Of a stretch of 64,000 bases of DNA, positions 38,581-48,669 are shown in pieces. The notes below the pieces were generated by a model. It ran no database searches. It worked only from the letters and a program-made list of their open reading frames with translations, and had not been told where the DNA came from. Position 1 is the first letter of the stretch; each line of letters starts with the position of its first letter. The DNA is taken from positions 1 to 64,000 of the forward strand of contig NZ_FNPI01000013.1 of NCBI RefSeq assembly GCF_900107275.1. The letters are read 5' to 3'. A program made the position numbers and the translations under genes. The DNA is from Evansella caseinilytica (GTDB lineage Bacteria; Bacillota; Bacilli; Bacillales; Salisediminibacteriaceae).

Positions 38581-38730
38581 GTGTTCAACAGGAGGACATT
38601 CACGTGCCAAGAAGTTTGAGGCGCGGCAATTACACGTGGAGGAACGACGAGGAGCATACTATAGAAGTGAAGTAACAGCGCAGTTGCGATATTCGCCGGT
38701 AGTATTTCCAGGATTTTTTAAACGTCCTCT
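38581..38730. repeat. Degraded type B repeat between tal and murA2
   Basis: GTGTTCAACAGGAGGACAT at the left and CCAGGATTTTTTAAACGTCC at the right match both ends of the type B repeat. The body keeps AAGAAG, GAGGCGCGGCA, GAGGA and ATTCGCCGG in the right order with many changes. It shows that copies age in place. Confidence 0.65.
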
Positions 38731-38768
38731 AAAACGTCAAACTTAGAAAGACAGAAGGGAAGCTGGTT

Positions 38769-40052
38769 ATGGAAAAACTATTAATCGAAGGCGGCCGTCC
38801 ATTGGAAGGAACTGTTCAAATCAGCGGAGCTAAAAACAGTGCTGTCGCATTGATACCAGCAGCGATTTTAGCAGATTCTCCGGTCACGATTGATAATCTT
38901 CCGGACATTTCGGACGTGGAAACTTTAGCACAGTTATTAGAAGAAATTGGAGGACGAACGGAACTGAACGGCGACACGCTCGTCGTTCATCCGGAGGGAA
39001 TGTTTGCCATGCCGCTTCCAAACGGCCGTGTTAAAAAATTGCGCGCGTCCTATTATATGATGGGTGCGATGCTTGGTAAATTCAAAAAAGCAGTGATCGG
39101 TCTTCCGGGCGGCTGCAATCTCGGGCCAAGACCGATTGATCAACATGTAAAAGGATTTGAAGCGCTTGGTGCAACGGTGACAAATGAACAAGGGGCGATT
39201 TATCTGCAAGCCGATGAGCTCATCGGCGCAAGAATCTACCTGGATGTTGTCAGCGTTGGCGCGACCATCAATATCATGCTCGCGGCTGTTTTGGCCAAAG
39301 GACGGACGGTTATCGAAAATGCCGCCAAGGAGCCGGAAATTATTGATGTAGCAACACTGTTATCGAATATGGGTGCGCGGATAAAAGGAGCGGGAACAAA
39401 TGTGATTCGCATTGACGGCGTTGAATCGCTGCACGGATGCCGACATTCCATTATTCCCGACCGGATCGAGGCGGGGACATTCATGATCATTGCGTCGGCA
39501 GTGGGAAATAGCGTGCTGATTGATAACGTCATCCCCGATCATGTTGAATCGTTGAGTGCGAAGCTGAGAGAAATGGGAGTAACGGTGGAAGAAGCGGACG
39601 ATCAGATTTATATTCGCGGCGGCGAACTCCGATCTGTCGATGTCAAAACCCTTGTATACCCTGGATTTCCGACCGATTTACAACAGCCGTTCACATCGTT
39701 TTTGACGAAAGCCGACGGTTCAAGCATGGTGACGGATACGATATATAATGCCCGCTTTAAGCATATTGACGAACTGAGAAGGATGGGCGCTAATATAAAA
39801 GTGGAAGGGCGCTCTGCCTTGATCAACGGGGGAACGCGTTTGCAAGGGGCTAAGGTGAAAGCAAGTGATTTGCGTGCTGGTGCCGCCCTCGTGGTTGCCG
39901 GTTTAATGGCCGACGGAGTGACGGAAATTACCGGTGTTGAGCATATAGACCGCGGCTACGGCCAACTTGAAGAAAAATTAATTGGTCTCGGGGCAATGAT
40001 CTGGCGTGAGAAGCTTAGCGAAAAAGAAGTGGCTGAGCTGGAAAATGCCTAA
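38769..40052 (+). CDS. murAB: UDP-N-acetylglucosamine 1-carboxyvinyltransferase (second MurA paralogue)
   Basis: 427 residues. First committed step of peptidoglycan synthesis: transfer of enolpyruvate from PEP to UDP-GlcNAc. The catalytic Cys lies in [20 protein letters not shown], and the PEP-binding Lys in [11 protein letters not shown]. The position next to tal and glpX is that of the B. subtilis paralogue MurAB (MurZ). It is followed immediately by a leftover repeat end (TATCCCGGCCGTTTTGAACAAC, 40062-40083). Confidence 0.95.
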   Translation: MEKLLIEGGRPLEGTVQISGAKNSAVALIPAAILADSPVTIDNLPDISDVETLAQLLEEIGGRTELNGDTLVVHPEGMFAMPLPNGRVKKLRASYYMMGAMLGKFKKAVIGLPGGCNLGPRPIDQHVKGFEALGATVTNEQGAIYLQADELIGARIYLDVVSVGATINIMLAAVLAKGRTVIENAAKEPEIIDVATLLSNMGARIKGAGTNVIRIDGVESLHGCRHSIIPDRIEAGTFMIIASAVGNSVLIDNVIPDHVESLSAKLREMGVTVEEADDQIYIRGGELRSVDVKTLVYPGFPTDLQQPFTSFLTKADGSSMVTDTIYNARFKHIDELRRMGANIKVEGRSALINGGTRLQGAKVKASDLRAGAALVVAGLMADGVTEITGVEHIDRGYGQLEEKLIGLGAMIWREKLSEKEVAELENA

Positions 40053-40134
40053 TATGCTGTATCCCGGCCGTTTTGAACAACATCAACTAATATAAGAGTG
40101 ATCCAAATCAATTAACAAGGTGAGGGGATATTTT

Positions 40135-41100
40135 ATGGAAAGAAGCTTATCGATGGAATTGGTGAGGGTCACGGAAGCTGCTGCATTGGCCTCTGCGCGT
40201 TGGATGGGACGCGGAAACAAGGATGCTGCTGACAAAGCGGCGACGGAGGCAATGCGTGATGTCTTTGACACAGTCCCGATGAAGGGGACCGTCGTTATCG
40301 GTGAAGGGGAAATGGATGAGGCGCCGATGCTTTATATCGGGGAAAAACTCGGTAATGGATATGGACCGCGGGTGGACGTGGCGGTAGATCCGTTAGAAGG
40401 GACGAATATTGTTGCCAATGGAGAATGGAATGCCTTGGCGGTTATTGCCATTGCCGATAATGGAAATCTTCTCCATGCACCCGATATGTACATGGACAAA
40501 ATTGCTGTCGGTCCTGAATCGGTAGGAAAAGTAGATATTAATGCATCGGTCACGGACAATCTGAAAGCAGTGGCAAAAGCGAAAAACAAAGATGTGGACG
40601 ATCTCGTCGTCGCTATTTTAAAGCGAGAAAGACACCGAAAGCATATCGAAGAGATTCGCGTAGCGGGAGCGCGGATTAAGCTCATCGGTGACGGTGATGT
40701 AGCGGCAGCCATCAATACAGCCTTTGATAATACCGGGATAGACATCCTTCTCGGAGCAGGTGGAGCACCGGAAGGAGTGCTGGCTGCGGTTGCTTTAAAA
40801 TGCTTGGGAGGAGAGCTTCAAGGAAAGCTCCTGCCGCAAAATGAGGAAGAATTAAGAAGGTGTAAAAAAATGGGTATTGACAATGTGAATCGTGTGCTGA
40901 CAATGGATGATCTTGTTCGCGGCGACGATGCGATTTTTGCCGCTACCGGAGTAACGGACGGAGAGCTTCTGAAAGGTGTGCAATACAAAGGAGCCACAGG
41001 GAAAACCCAATCGGTTGTTATGAGAGCCAAATCCGGCACGGTCCGCTTTATCGACGGCAAACATATGTTAACAAAAAAACCGGATCTTGTTATACGTTGA
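40135..41100 (+). CDS. glpX: Fructose-1,6-bisphosphatase, class II (GlpX)
   Basis: 321 residues, exactly the class II GlpX length. It removes the 1-phosphate of fructose-1,6-bisphosphate in gluconeogenesis. The metal and phosphate signatures [15 protein letters not shown] and [12 protein letters not shown] are clear, and [18 protein letters not shown] and the GGAPEGV loop follow. CAAGGTGAGGGG precedes the ATG at 40135. A terminator overlaps its stop codon. Confidence 0.96.
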   Translation: MERSLSMELVRVTEAAALASARWMGRGNKDAADKAATEAMRDVFDTVPMKGTVVIGEGEMDEAPMLYIGEKLGNGYGPRVDVAVDPLEGTNIVANGEWNALAVIAIADNGNLLHAPDMYMDKIAVGPESVGKVDINASVTDNLKAVAKAKNKDVDDLVVAILKRERHRKHIEEIRVAGARIKLIGDGDVAAAINTAFDNTGIDILLGAGGAPEGVLAAVALKCLGGELQGKLLPQNEEELRRCKKMGIDNVNRVLTMDDLVRGDDAIFAATGVTDGELLKGVQYKGATGKTQSVVMRAKSGTVRFIDGKHMLTKKPDLVIR

Positions 41101-41136
41101 GGTCAGGCTGAGCCTGCCTCAGCCTCCTCATTTTTT
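41099..41136 (+). terminator. Intrinsic terminator of glpX
   Basis: GAGGTCAGGCTGA pairs with TCAGCCTCCTC around GCCTGCC, then TTTTTT. The stem begins within the stop codon. Confidence 0.85.
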
Positions 41137-41518
41137 AAAATAGTTAAGAAATAAAAAATTATTGATCCAGGAAAGCTGTCTTGCTGCAGCATTTTCGCTT
41201 TTCTTAATGAAATTTGCCGAATAGACTTGATCATTTAGCATTTTTATGATTTTATTATATTGATGATAAATCATTTGTTACTTGTTATTCCAGATACAAG
41301 TGATCGATCTAGATGAATACCTCATGTTGCTTCTCGCGGCTTCAATCCATACCCCAATGTAAGGATTTCACAAAAAGTGTAACGATGATGTTAATGGATC
41401 ATGTGACATGTACGTTAAAATAAATCTGCCTTTTTACTAAAAGGCGGCACAGTCCGGAGAACGTGTACATAAGTGCTAGACAAGCTATGTAGAAAATGAA
41501 GAGAAGGTGATGATAAGT
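41137..41518. other. Leader region of rho
   Basis: A 380-bp AT-rich gap. It contains one decayed GGAAAGCTGTCTTGCT...GCTTTTCTTAATG hairpin (about 41174-41210), the same short repeat as before argS. I see no terminator-antiterminator pair and cannot choose a promoter with confidence. Confidence 0.4.
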
Positions 41519-42793
41519 ATGGGTGTAACTTTAAGTGAATTAGAGCAGATGAAGCTCAAGGAATTATACGAGCTGGCCCGTGAATTCAAAGTTTCTTACT
41601 ACAGCCAGTTGACGAAAAAGGAATTGATTTTTGCCATCTTGAAAAAGCAGGCAGAACAGGAAGAATTAATGTTTATGGAAGGGATTCTCGAGGTTGTTCC
41701 ATCGGAAGGATTCGGTTTTTTACGCTCGAACACGTATAAGCCGAGTCCGCAGGATATTTACATTTCCGCATCGCAAATCCGCCGCTTTGAACTTCGCAAT
41801 GGAGACCGTGTTTCCGGTAAAGTGCGTAAGCCGAAGGAAAATGAAAGATATTACGGATTGCTTCAAGTTGCAGCTGTCAACGGAGAAGATCCGGATTTGG
41901 CAAGGGAGCGTCCTCACTTTCCTCAGCTGACACCTCTATATCCTGAGAAAAAAATGACGTTGGAATTTGATCCGAAGATGGTAGCTTCCCGTGTCATCGA
42001 CATGATTGCGCCAGTCGGGTTCGGACAGCGCGGCTTGATCGTTGCTCCGCCAAAGGCGGGGAAAACACTCCTCCTTAAGGAAGTTGCTAACAGCATTGCA
42101 CAAAACCATCCGGATATGGAATTAATCGTCCTGCTCATCGATGAGCGTCCGGAGGAAGTAACGGATATGGAGCGATCTGTTAAAGGGGAAGTGGTAAGCT
42201 CCACGTTCGATGAAGTGCCGGAAAACCATATCAAGGTTGCCGAGCTCGTCTTGGATCGGGCCATGCGCCTTGTGGAGGAAAAAAAGGATGTTGTCATTCT
42301 GATGGACAGTATCACGCGTCTTGCGCGCGCGTATAACCTCGTGATTCCGCCGAGCGGACGTACATTATCCGGTGGTATCGATCCTGCGAGTTTCCACCGT
42401 CCGAAGCGGTTTTTCGGTGCAGCCCGTAACATCGAAGAAGGCGGTAGCCTGACGATATTAGCTACGGCCTTGGTGGACACCGGCTCACGAATGGACGATG
42501 TCATTTATGAAGAATTTAAAGGTACCGGGAATATGGAAATTCATCTTGACCGCCGTCTGGCGGAAAAACGCATTTTCCCAGCTATCGATATTCGTCGTTC
42601 CAGCACGCGTCGTGAAGAAATGCTGCTTCCGAAAGAGCAAATCGAAAACTTATGGGCAATTCGCAAAACGATGAATGACCAGCCGGAGTTCTTGGAGCGC
42701 TTCTTGAAAAAAGTGCGTGAGACAAAAACAAATGATGAATTTTTCAAAGCGTTTGAGCAGGAAAAAACAGGCGGTGCCCGCGTACGAAGCTAA
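41519..42793 (+). CDS. rho: Transcription termination factor Rho
   Basis: 424 residues. Hexameric RNA-dependent ATPase that terminates untranslated transcripts. The N-terminal SAP-like helical domain ([16 protein letters not shown]) and the cold-shock-type RNA-binding domain ([23 protein letters not shown]) precede the motor. Walker A is [15 protein letters not shown] and Walker [16 protein letters not shown]; the R-loop ([12 protein letters not shown]) is intact. GAGAAGGTGA is best spaced for the ATG at 41519; GTG and ATG codons at 41507 and 41510 overlap it. Confidence 0.97.
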   Translation: MGVTLSELEQMKLKELYELAREFKVSYYSQLTKKELIFAILKKQAEQEELMFMEGILEVVPSEGFGFLRSNTYKPSPQDIYISASQIRRFELRNGDRVSGKVRKPKENERYYGLLQVAAVNGEDPDLARERPHFPQLTPLYPEKKMTLEFDPKMVASRVIDMIAPVGFGQRGLIVAPPKAGKTLLLKEVANSIAQNHPDMELIVLLIDERPEEVTDMERSVKGEVVSSTFDEVPENHIKVAELVLDRAMRLVEEKKDVVILMDSITRLARAYNLVIPPSGRTLSGGIDPASFHRPKRFFGAARNIEEGGSLTILATALVDTGSRMDDVIYEEFKGTGNMEIHLDRRLAEKRIFPAIDIRRSSTRREEMLLPKEQIENLWAIRKTMNDQPEFLERFLKKVRETKTNDEFFKAFEQEKTGGARVRS

Positions 42794-42994
42794 CGCTGCC
42801 GGCTTATCGGCTTCATCCGATCTGTCAACCGATGAACGCATTTTAAAAAATAGTAATCATTTCATGCGGAAAATCCAAATTGTTATGTTGCAAATTGCTT
42901 CTACAATTGATATAATTTCGTCATGTGTGAGTTGATGCCATGCATCAATAGTGAACTCTGTTTCGAAAGACTCAGGGCGGAAGGAGATGAAAAT

Positions 42995-43237
42995 ATGAAA
43001 CCGGAAATCCATCCTAAATATCAAAAAGTTGTATTTAGAGATACAAGCACAGGTTTTATGTTCTTAAGTGGTTCTACTAAGCATTCCAGTGAAACGGTTG
43101 AGTTTGAAGGAGAGACTTATCCAGTTATTAACGTCGAGGTAAGTTCCGATTCCCACCCTTTCTATACTGGAAGACAAAAGTTTGCCGATGCCGGCGGACG
43201 AGTGGATCGCTTCAGAAAGAAATACAACCTCAAGTAA
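42995..43237 (+). CDS. rpmE2: Ribosomal protein L31, type B (zinc-independent)
   Basis: 80 residues. It has the type B features: [27 protein letters not shown], and a longer middle ([20 protein letters not shown]). There is no cysteine at all, whereas type A L31 has a CxxC zinc site. [14 protein letters not shown] and the [10 protein letters not shown] tail fit L31. In B. subtilis the gene between rho and tdk is the zinc-containing type A rpmE, and the type B copy (ytiA) sits elsewhere under zinc control. No Zur box is evident here. GGAAGGAG precedes the ATG. Confidence 0.94.
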   Translation: MKPEIHPKYQKVVFRDTSTGFMFLSGSTKHSSETVEFEGETYPVINVEVSSDSHPFYTGRQKFADAGGRVDRFRKKYNLK

Positions 43238-43254
43238 GCAAAAATCGCGTTATC

Positions 43255-43290
43255 AAAACAGTCAAGAAGCAATTTCTTGGCTGTTTTCTT
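43255..43290 (+). terminator. Intrinsic terminator of the L31 gene
   Basis: AAAACAGTCAAGAA pairs with TTCTTGGCTGTTTT around GCAAT, then CTTT. It starts about 18 bases after the stop. Confidence 0.8.
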
Positions 43291-43379
43291 TAGATAGGAA
43301 AGGGTTTTACCGCTGCTAAGCCCCTGCTTTTTAACGGCAGCAGCAAGTCTTTTCCAGCAAAAGAAAAGGAAAAATCCCA

Positions 43380-43466
43380 TTGTCCCGGGGGAGCATCACG
43401 ACTATAATAGGGAGAGGATAAAAAACTGCCGTTCATCATCACCTTGAACGGTTTCTTATTTTTATT
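43380..43466 (+). ncRNA. Candidate tiny transcription unit: strong promoter directly followed by a terminator
   Basis: TTGTCC (43380-43385), 17 bases, TATAAT (43403-43408). About 20 bases on, CCGTTCA pairs with TGAACGG (43429-43451) and TTTCTTATTTTTATT follows. A transcript from about 43415 would be roughly 50 nucleotides and holds no reading frame. It may be a small RNA or a promoter whose output is attenuated before tdk. Confidence 0.4.
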
Positions 43467-43590
43467 AGTGTGAGATAGTCAACAGGATCAAGTTAAGCAT
43501 ACCGAGTGGACAATGAACTGACAAATAACCGTTTTCCTTCAGGTGAAGAAGAACATCGGGAAAGAAACGTACATATTCCACTTGAAGCAT

Positions 43591-43787
43591 ATGTTCAAAC
43601 AGATGATAACCGATCTTATTGAACAAACATTGGAACAGCGTGGTGTGTTCAAAAAGGCAATGGTTCCGCTCAAAGTGCGGCAGGGTCGAGCAGCGGAGCG
43701 TACACCCTACGTACGTGAGCAGCGGAGAGACAACGCAAGCGTTGAGATTCGCCGGCGGTGTATCCCGGACTTTTTGAACATCTTTTA
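43591..43787. repeat. Composite repeat between L31 and tdk (type A hairpin, type C end, type B body)
   Basis: A diverged type A hairpin (ATGTTCAAACAGAT...ATCTTATTGAACAAAC) is followed by GTGTTCAAAAAGGCAATGG with CCGCTCAAAG, the start of a type C element. It then switches to the type B sequence: GAGCAGCGGAG, CGTACG, GAGCAGCGGAG, GAGATTCGCCGG and TATCCCGGACTTTTTGAAC. It joins a type C left part to a type B right part. Confidence 0.8.
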
Positions 43788-43818
43788 GAAGAAAAAATGA
43801 ACGAAACAGGGAGAGACG

Positions 43819-44448
43819 ATGATGCATTTAACTAGGAAAGAAGGTTGGCTTGAAGTTGTATGCGGCAGCATGTTTTCGGGGAAGTCGGAAGAGCTTATCC
43901 GCAGGGTGCGCCGCGCAAGCTTCGGGCGTCAAAAGGTTCAAGTTTTTAAGCCGAAAATAGATAATCGCTACAGTGAGAAAGAAGTGGTTTCACATAACGG
44001 TTCCAAGGTGTATGCACTTCCTATCGAAGAAGCGTCAACGATCCTGGAATTGTTGGAAAAAGATACACAGGTTGTTGCCATTGATGAGGTTCAATTTTTT
44101 GCTGCCGATGTGGTGGATGTTGTTCAGGAACTGGCTGATCATGGAATACGTGTGATCGTTGCCGGATTGGATCAGGACTTCCGCGGGGAACCGTTCGGAT
44201 ATGTCCCTGCTCTGATGGCGCTGGCGGAGTCGGTGACGAAGCTGCAGGCGATCTGCCTGTCTTGCGGGTCACCTGCAAGCCGAACACAGCGTCTGATTGA
44301 CGGCAAGCCTGCATCGTATCATGACCCGATTATTTTGGTTGGAGCATCGGAATCGTATGAGCCGAGATGCCGTCACTGTCATGAGGTTCCCGGAAAGCCG
44401 AAGCTCGCAACGGTCAACTTGAAAAAACAAACAAATATTTCGTTATAA
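43819..44448 (+). CDS. tdk: Thymidine kinase
   Basis: 209 residues, type II thymidine kinase of the salvage pathway. P-loop [15 protein letters not shown], the DEVQFF Walker B/catalytic Glu segment, and the lasso-domain zinc Cys residues (AICLSCG and CRHCHE). GGGAGAG precedes two adjacent ATG codons; either could be used. Conserved position between the L31 gene and prfA. Confidence 0.96.
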   Translation: MMHLTRKEGWLEVVCGSMFSGKSEELIRRVRRASFGRQKVQVFKPKIDNRYSEKEVVSHNGSKVYALPIEEASTILELLEKDTQVVAIDEVQFFAADVVDVVQELADHGIRVIVAGLDQDFRGEPFGYVPALMALAESVTKLQAICLSCGSPASRTQRLIDGKPASYHDPIILVGASESYEPRCRHCHEVPGKPKLATVNLKKQTNISL

Positions 44449-44542
44449 GCGTTTGTGTGAAATAAATGTCAGTTGCTGTTTCTTGTTTGATTTGTGTATT
44501 TGAAATTGAAAATTGGAGAACCTATCCCTAGGAGGTGTTTTT

Positions 44543-45028
44543 ATGAAGTATGCCTTGACGGGATTGGGGTTGCTTCTCCTTTTTGTTACGGGATGTAACA
44601 ATGACTTGGATACTCCGGAAGTTCGCGGACTCCATTCGGATTCGAATGCACAAGTAAGTCGCGATCAGAGAGATTGGGCAGAAAGCTTATTTGGCCCCGG
44701 ACCGGCTAATTACGGTACGGTCGATGACACAGAAGCAGTTGATAATATAGGCGAGCAGAATACAACGGGACAGAGCTTCCGATCCCCTTCGGCCCCTCAC
44801 CCTAATATTGGGGAGGACCAGGACACGATGGAGCGCATTGTCCACGACATTCCTGGTGTTTCCCCGGGAATGATCATTCTTGTAGGCGGACAGGCGTGGG
44901 TGAATATCATGTTCGAGGAGAACGTCACTGACAGCGAGCAGGAAAATCAAGTAAGAGAAATTGAACGACGTTTAATTGAAGCGAATCCTAGATACAGTTA
45001 TCAAGTAATCGTCAATGAATACCGCTGA
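44543..45028 (+). CDS. YhcN/YlaJ family sporulation lipoprotein
   Basis: 161 residues. The start is a lipoprotein signal peptide, MKYALTGLGLLLLFVTGCNND, with VTGC as lipobox. The C-terminal half has the compact alpha/beta pattern of the YhcN/YlaJ domain (MERIVHDIPGVSPGMIILVGGQAWVNI). Relatives occur in the inner spore membrane or are induced in sporulation or germination. GGAGGTG precedes the ATG at 44543. Monocistronic by context: tdk ends about 95 bases upstream and a palindrome follows. Confidence 0.8.
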   Translation: MKYALTGLGLLLLFVTGCNNDLDTPEVRGLHSDSNAQVSRDQRDWAESLFGPGPANYGTVDDTEAVDNIGEQNTTGQSFRSPSAPHPNIGEDQDTMERIVHDIPGVSPGMIILVGGQAWVNIMFEENVTDSEQENQVREIERRLIEANPRYSYQVIVNEYR

Positions 45029-45033
45029 CCCGA

Positions 45034-45077
45034 CCGGGACATGGGGTGTGAACAAAAGTTCACACCCCATGTCCCGG
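45034..45077. repeat. Perfect long palindrome (second repeat family), 20-bp arms
   Basis: CCGGGACATGGGGTGTGAAC (45034-45053), AAAA, then its exact complement (45058-45077). AATATTTTGTGAAC follows. It differs from the speE copy at one base pair in the shared stem (T/A in place of C/G), and both arms changed together. Located 6 bases after the lipoprotein stop, so it probably also ends that transcript. Confidence 0.88.
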
Positions 45078-45120
45078 AATATTTTGTGAACTTTTTTCGC
45101 TTCTGAAGAAAAAGTTCAAT

Positions 45121-45149
45121 TTTACAACCGTCATTCACTATACTATAAT
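45121..45149 (+). promoter_or_regulatory. prfA promoter
   Basis: TTTACA (45121-45126), a 17-base spacer and TATAAT (45144-45149), a strong sigma-A match about 37 bases before the prfA start. Confidence 0.75.
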
Positions 45150-45185
45150 TGTACTGTTAAGCGTTTATAAATGAGGTGAAGAATT

Positions 45186-46256
45186 GTGTTTGATCGGCTT
45201 GAAGCGGTGGAAGATCGTTATGAAAGATTAAATGAGCTTTTAATGGATCCTGCTGTCATCAGCGACACGAATAAGCTGCGGGATTATTCAAAAGAGCAGT
45301 CGGATATACAAGAGACGGTGCAGACGTATCGTGAATATAAGGAAATTAAAAAGCAATATGAAGATGCAAAAGCAATGCTGCAGGAAGACTTAGATGATGA
45401 AATGCATGAAATGGTCAAGATGGAAGTGGATGAACTCTCCGCACAGCTTCCGGCCATCGAAGAAAAATTGAAAGTACTGCTGTTGCCGAAAGATCCCAAT
45501 GATGACAAAAACGTTATCATTGAAATTCGCGGCGCAGCAGGCGGTGACGAGGCCGCCTTGTTTGCCGGCGACTTATACCGGATGTACTCCCGGTTTGCGG
45601 AAGCGCAGGGCTGGAAACCGGAAGTCATTGAGGCAAGCCCGACGGACATCGGAGGATATAAAGAAATAATTTTTATGATAAACGGGAAAGGCGCTTACTC
45701 GAAAATGAAATATGAGAATGGCGCTCATCGCGTTCAGAGGGTTCCAACGACGGAATCCGGCGGACGTATTCACACGTCAACCGCAACGGTTGCGGTTTTA
45801 CCGGAAGCGGAAGAAGTAGAAGTGGAGATTCACGACAAGGATATTCGCGTCGATACATTCGCGTCCAGCGGTCCGGGGGGACAAAGCGTTAACACGACGA
45901 TGTCCGCCGTCCGCCTGACCCATCTACCTACGGGAATCGTCGTTTCCTGTCAGGATGAAAAATCACAAATCAAAAACAAAGAAAAAGCGATGAAGGTGCT
46001 TCGTGCGAGAATATACGACAAATTCCAAAAGGAAGCGGAGGCAGAGTACGCCCAAAACCGTAAATCAGCAGTCGGTACAGGGGACCGCTCGGAACGAATC
46101 CGCACGTACAATTTCCCTCAAAGCCGGGTGACCGATCATCGAATTGGACTGACGCTGCAGAAACTAGAGCAGATACTTGAAGGAAAGCTGGATGAAATCA
46201 TCGACGCTTTGATTGTCGAAGAACAGTCAAGGATGATGGAAGAAACTAAGAATTAA
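45186..46256 (+). CDS. prfA: Peptide chain release factor 1
   Basis: 356 residues. Recognises UAA and UAG and triggers peptidyl-tRNA hydrolysis. GGQ motif in [20 protein letters not shown] and the [19 protein letters not shown] tip are typical of RF1. The start is a GTG behind GAGGTGAAG. prmC, whose product methylates the GGQ glutamine, lies 119 bases downstream. Confidence 0.97.
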   Translation: MFDRLEAVEDRYERLNELLMDPAVISDTNKLRDYSKEQSDIQETVQTYREYKEIKKQYEDAKAMLQEDLDDEMHEMVKMEVDELSAQLPAIEEKLKVLLLPKDPNDDKNVIIEIRGAAGGDEAALFAGDLYRMYSRFAEAQGWKPEVIEASPTDIGGYKEIIFMINGKGAYSKMKYENGAHRVQRVPTTESGGRIHTSTATVAVLPEAEEVEVEIHDKDIRVDTFASSGPGGQSVNTTMSAVRLTHLPTGIVVSCQDEKSQIKNKEKAMKVLRARIYDKFQKEAEAEYAQNRKSAVGTGDRSERIRTYNFPQSRVTDHRIGLTLQKLEQILEGKLDEIIDALIVEEQSRMMEETKN

Positions 46257-46375
46257 TCAGATACGGGAGAAAAAAGCGGTAGCGCTTCGGGAACTCATTC
46301 CCACTAGCGATTATCGGTGAAGCGCGTTATCCCGCCCTCTCCCAAAGCTGATGCCAAAAAACAGGGGATTTCACT

Positions 46376-47302
46376 ATGGAAAAGGATCGGAAATGGAAAG
46401 TATATGAGGCCCTCCGCTGGGCTTCTTCTTTTTTAACAGAATACGGATATGAAGCCAATATCGCTGAAATTTTATTAATGCACCATACAGGCTGGGCGAA
46501 ATCCCGGTTGCTCAGCGAGTTGCAGACGATACTGGGCAATGCGCAGTGGCGGAATTTTCAACAGGATGTAAAAACGGCCGCCAGCGGGGTGCCTGTTCAG
46601 CATATCACCGGGGAAGAGGCGTTTTACGGGCGGCAGTTTTCCGTGAATCAGCATGTGCTTATCCCCCGACCGGAGACGGAGGAGCTTGTGGAAGAGGTTT
46701 TAAGGCATATCGCTTCGGTTCTTCTGCCACGAAAAAAGGCGGAAGCGGCAAAAGAAAGCAAGGAAAAGCAAGTCGGCGAAACAGGAACAGCACTTGAACT
46801 CGTTGATGTTGGTACAGGCAGCGGTGTCATTGCGATCACGCTGTCCTTAGAATTGAAAGCAGTAGCGAAAGTTACCGCGCTTGATATTTCTCCCGAAGCA
46901 TTGGCAACGGCAAAGGCGAATGCCGACAAATTGGCTGCGGCTGTTGACTTTTGGCAGGGGGATTTGCTGGAGCCGTTGATCAAGCGAGGAAAAAAAATCG
47001 ATGCTGTCATCTCCAATCCGCCTTATATTCCGGAAGGGGATCGCGCCATCATGAAAGCTAATGTGGTGGACCATGAACCATCGCTTGCCCTGTTCGCCGG
47101 GAAGGACGGTTTGGGCATTTACCGGCAACTCATCCACCAACTGCCGGAAGTACTGCACACCCCAGGCTTTGTTGCTTTTGAAATCGGTCACCTTCAAGGA
47201 AAGGCCGTCAGCAGCCTCCTTCAAGAAACATTACCTCATGCGAAAGTCGAGATAAAACAGGATATAAATGGAAAAGATCGTATTGTAACCGCCATCGTGT
47301 AG
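46376..47302 (+). CDS. prmC: Release factor glutamine methyltransferase
   Basis: 308 residues. SAM-dependent enzyme that N5-methylates the glutamine of the GGQ motif in release factors. The SAM loop is LVDVGTGSGVIAITL and the catalytic NPPY occurs in VISNPPYIPEG. The N-terminal helical substrate-binding domain includes PVQHITGEEAFYG. A basic insert (PRKKAEAAKESKEKQVGE) before the SAM loop is longer than in many homologues. Confidence 0.95.
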   Translation: MEKDRKWKVYEALRWASSFLTEYGYEANIAEILLMHHTGWAKSRLLSELQTILGNAQWRNFQQDVKTAASGVPVQHITGEEAFYGRQFSVNQHVLIPRPETEELVEEVLRHIASVLLPRKKAEAAKESKEKQVGETGTALELVDVGTGSGVIAITLSLELKAVAKVTALDISPEALATAKANADKLAAAVDFWQGDLLEPLIKRGKKIDAVISNPPYIPEGDRAIMKANVVDHEPSLALFAGKDGLGIYRQLIHQLPEVLHTPGFVAFEIGHLQGKAVSSLLQETLPHAKVEIKQDINGKDRIVTAIV

Positions 47303-47305
47303 AAA

Positions 47306-47355
47306 GGTGCCAGGTACTCTGTACTACTTTAAAGTCATACAGAGTGCCTGGCACC
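47306..47355. repeat. REP-like hairpin GGTGCCAGG...CCTGGCACC after prmC
   Basis: GGTGCCAGGTACTCTGTA pairs with TACAGAGTGCCTGGCACC (one wobble pair) around a 14-base loop. GGTGCCAGGCACC hairpins are dispersed in many Bacillaceae and resemble REP elements. Located 4 bases after prmC; no T-run, so terminator activity is uncertain. Confidence 0.75.
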
Positions 47356-47382
47356 ATGTCACTTTTTGTCGTCCTTTTCAAC

Positions 47383-47411
47383 GTTTAACACTGACCCGAT
47401 CTGCCCACAAT
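47383..47411 (+). promoter_or_regulatory. Likely sigma-F promoter of spoIIR
   Basis: GTTTA, 15 bases, GCCCACAAT. This fits the sigma-F pattern GYWTA-N15-GGnnAnAnT except for one base. spoIIR is a sigma-F gene. It ends 29 bases before the start codon. Confidence 0.6.
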
Positions 47412-47440
47412 GGTGACTAAGAGAGGGGAAGGTGTTAACC

Positions 47441-48088
47441 ATGAATAAACGAATGCGGTTGTATATAACGATGTCCTTATTATTACTGATACTTTCTTGG
47501 GAAGCGCACGTATTAATGCCTGTACAGGCAACAGATGAACAGGCAATACCAGAGGAATCGATCCGGCTTCGGATTCTGGCCAACAGCAACTCACCGGTGG
47601 ATCAAACGGTAAAACGGGAGATTCGTAACGCCGTCAATGCACAAATAACCGAGTGGGTGGAACATATCAAAGATATAGAAGAAGCAAGAGAAATTATCCG
47701 CGAGAACCTGGAAGATTTGAATGAAATTGTTGCCCAGCAGCTGGCTGCCGCCGGGAGCAAGGAATCCTTCCAGATCAGCCTGCAAAAAACGTCTTTTCCG
47801 ACAAAGCTCTATGGCAACCGTCTTTATCCCGCCGGCGAGTATGAAGCGGTGTTGATTACCTTGGGGGATGGCAATGGAGACAATTGGTGGTGTGTTCTTT
47901 TCCCGCCGCTGTGCTTTCTTGACTTTTCCAACGGCGATGCGGTTGACCATGAACAAGAAACGGAAGCAGGCCGCGCCAGTCAGGAAGAACCTGGGAACGC
48001 CCCATCTGCGGAAAAAGAGGAAGATGTTCAAGTATCGTTCTTTATCGTTGAAATCTTTACTAACTTCTGGGACAAGCTGTGGTCTTGA
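47441..48088 (+). CDS. spoIIR: Stage II sporulation protein R
   Basis: 215 residues. Forespore-made signal protein secreted into the intermembrane space, where it triggers SpoIIGA to process pro-sigma-E. A signal peptide (MNKRMRLYITMSLLLLILSW...) is followed by the family signature SIRLRILANSNSPVDQTVKREIRNAV, and a WWCVLFPPLCFLDF segment near residue 145. AAGGTG precedes the ATG at 47441. Confidence 0.95.
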   Translation: MNKRMRLYITMSLLLLILSWEAHVLMPVQATDEQAIPEESIRLRILANSNSPVDQTVKREIRNAVNAQITEWVEHIKDIEEAREIIRENLEDLNEIVAQQLAAAGSKESFQISLQKTSFPTKLYGNRLYPAGEYEAVLITLGDGNGDNWWCVLFPPLCFLDFSNGDAVDHEQETEAGRASQEEPGNAPSAEKEEDVQVSFFIVEIFTNFWDKLWS

Positions 48089-48113
48089 TTTAGCCGGATA
48101 TTCGACAATAACA

Positions 48114-48152
48114 AAAAGGGGATGGCGTAAAAGCTTAGTGCGCTATCCCCTG
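48114..48152. terminator. Hairpin after spoIIR
   Basis: GGGGATGGCG pairs with CGCTATCCCC around a 13-base loop. The A-run on its left makes it a better terminator for the minus strand, but no minus gene is seen; it may simply end spoIIR mRNA. Confidence 0.45.
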
Positions 48153-48280
48153 TCTGAATGTTTATTTTCGACCAATGTTGTAGGTTACCGAGTTTTATTA
48201 TTCCACTTATGTTATTGCCGCTATTCATCATGTGCATGCCAACAGCTTAAATAAATTCAATTCTAAAAAATGCTATATGT

Positions 48281-48320
48281 GTTTGTTCAAAAAGATCGCT
48301 TTTTACCTTTTTGATTTCGC
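48281..48320. repeat. Type A hairpin repeat, right arm incomplete
   Basis: GTGTTTGTTCAAAAAGAT, CGCTTTTT, ACCTTTTTGAT: left end intact, right end lost after CTTTTTGA. The remainder of the 48320-48665 gap shows no gene or structure that I recognise. Confidence 0.75.
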
Positions 48321-48669
48321 TATATATAGGTCACTTTGAATATGTATGCAGAATCCTTCCGTATGATAAAGCCTGTTGTCTCCTCCATCCAAGATTGGCA
48401 TAGCTTCACAGCTCCCCTCCCTCATAACAAATAACCGACTTTCTTCGAAGTGACGGTATATCCTCTTCTAAGCCCCATAGGGGAATGACGTGTTAAAAAA
48501 GTACTTCACCATTTTCGTTAGTTAAAAATCGATTTTCACGGATAATTTAGCTTGTCGAAATAAATTATGCATCTGAATTTGCTTGATAAAGATAAGCAAG
48601 TATTGTTTGGTCTGCTGTTTCGGGGAGCCACACGATAAACAATGCCGGAGAGGTTATTAGAATACCTCC

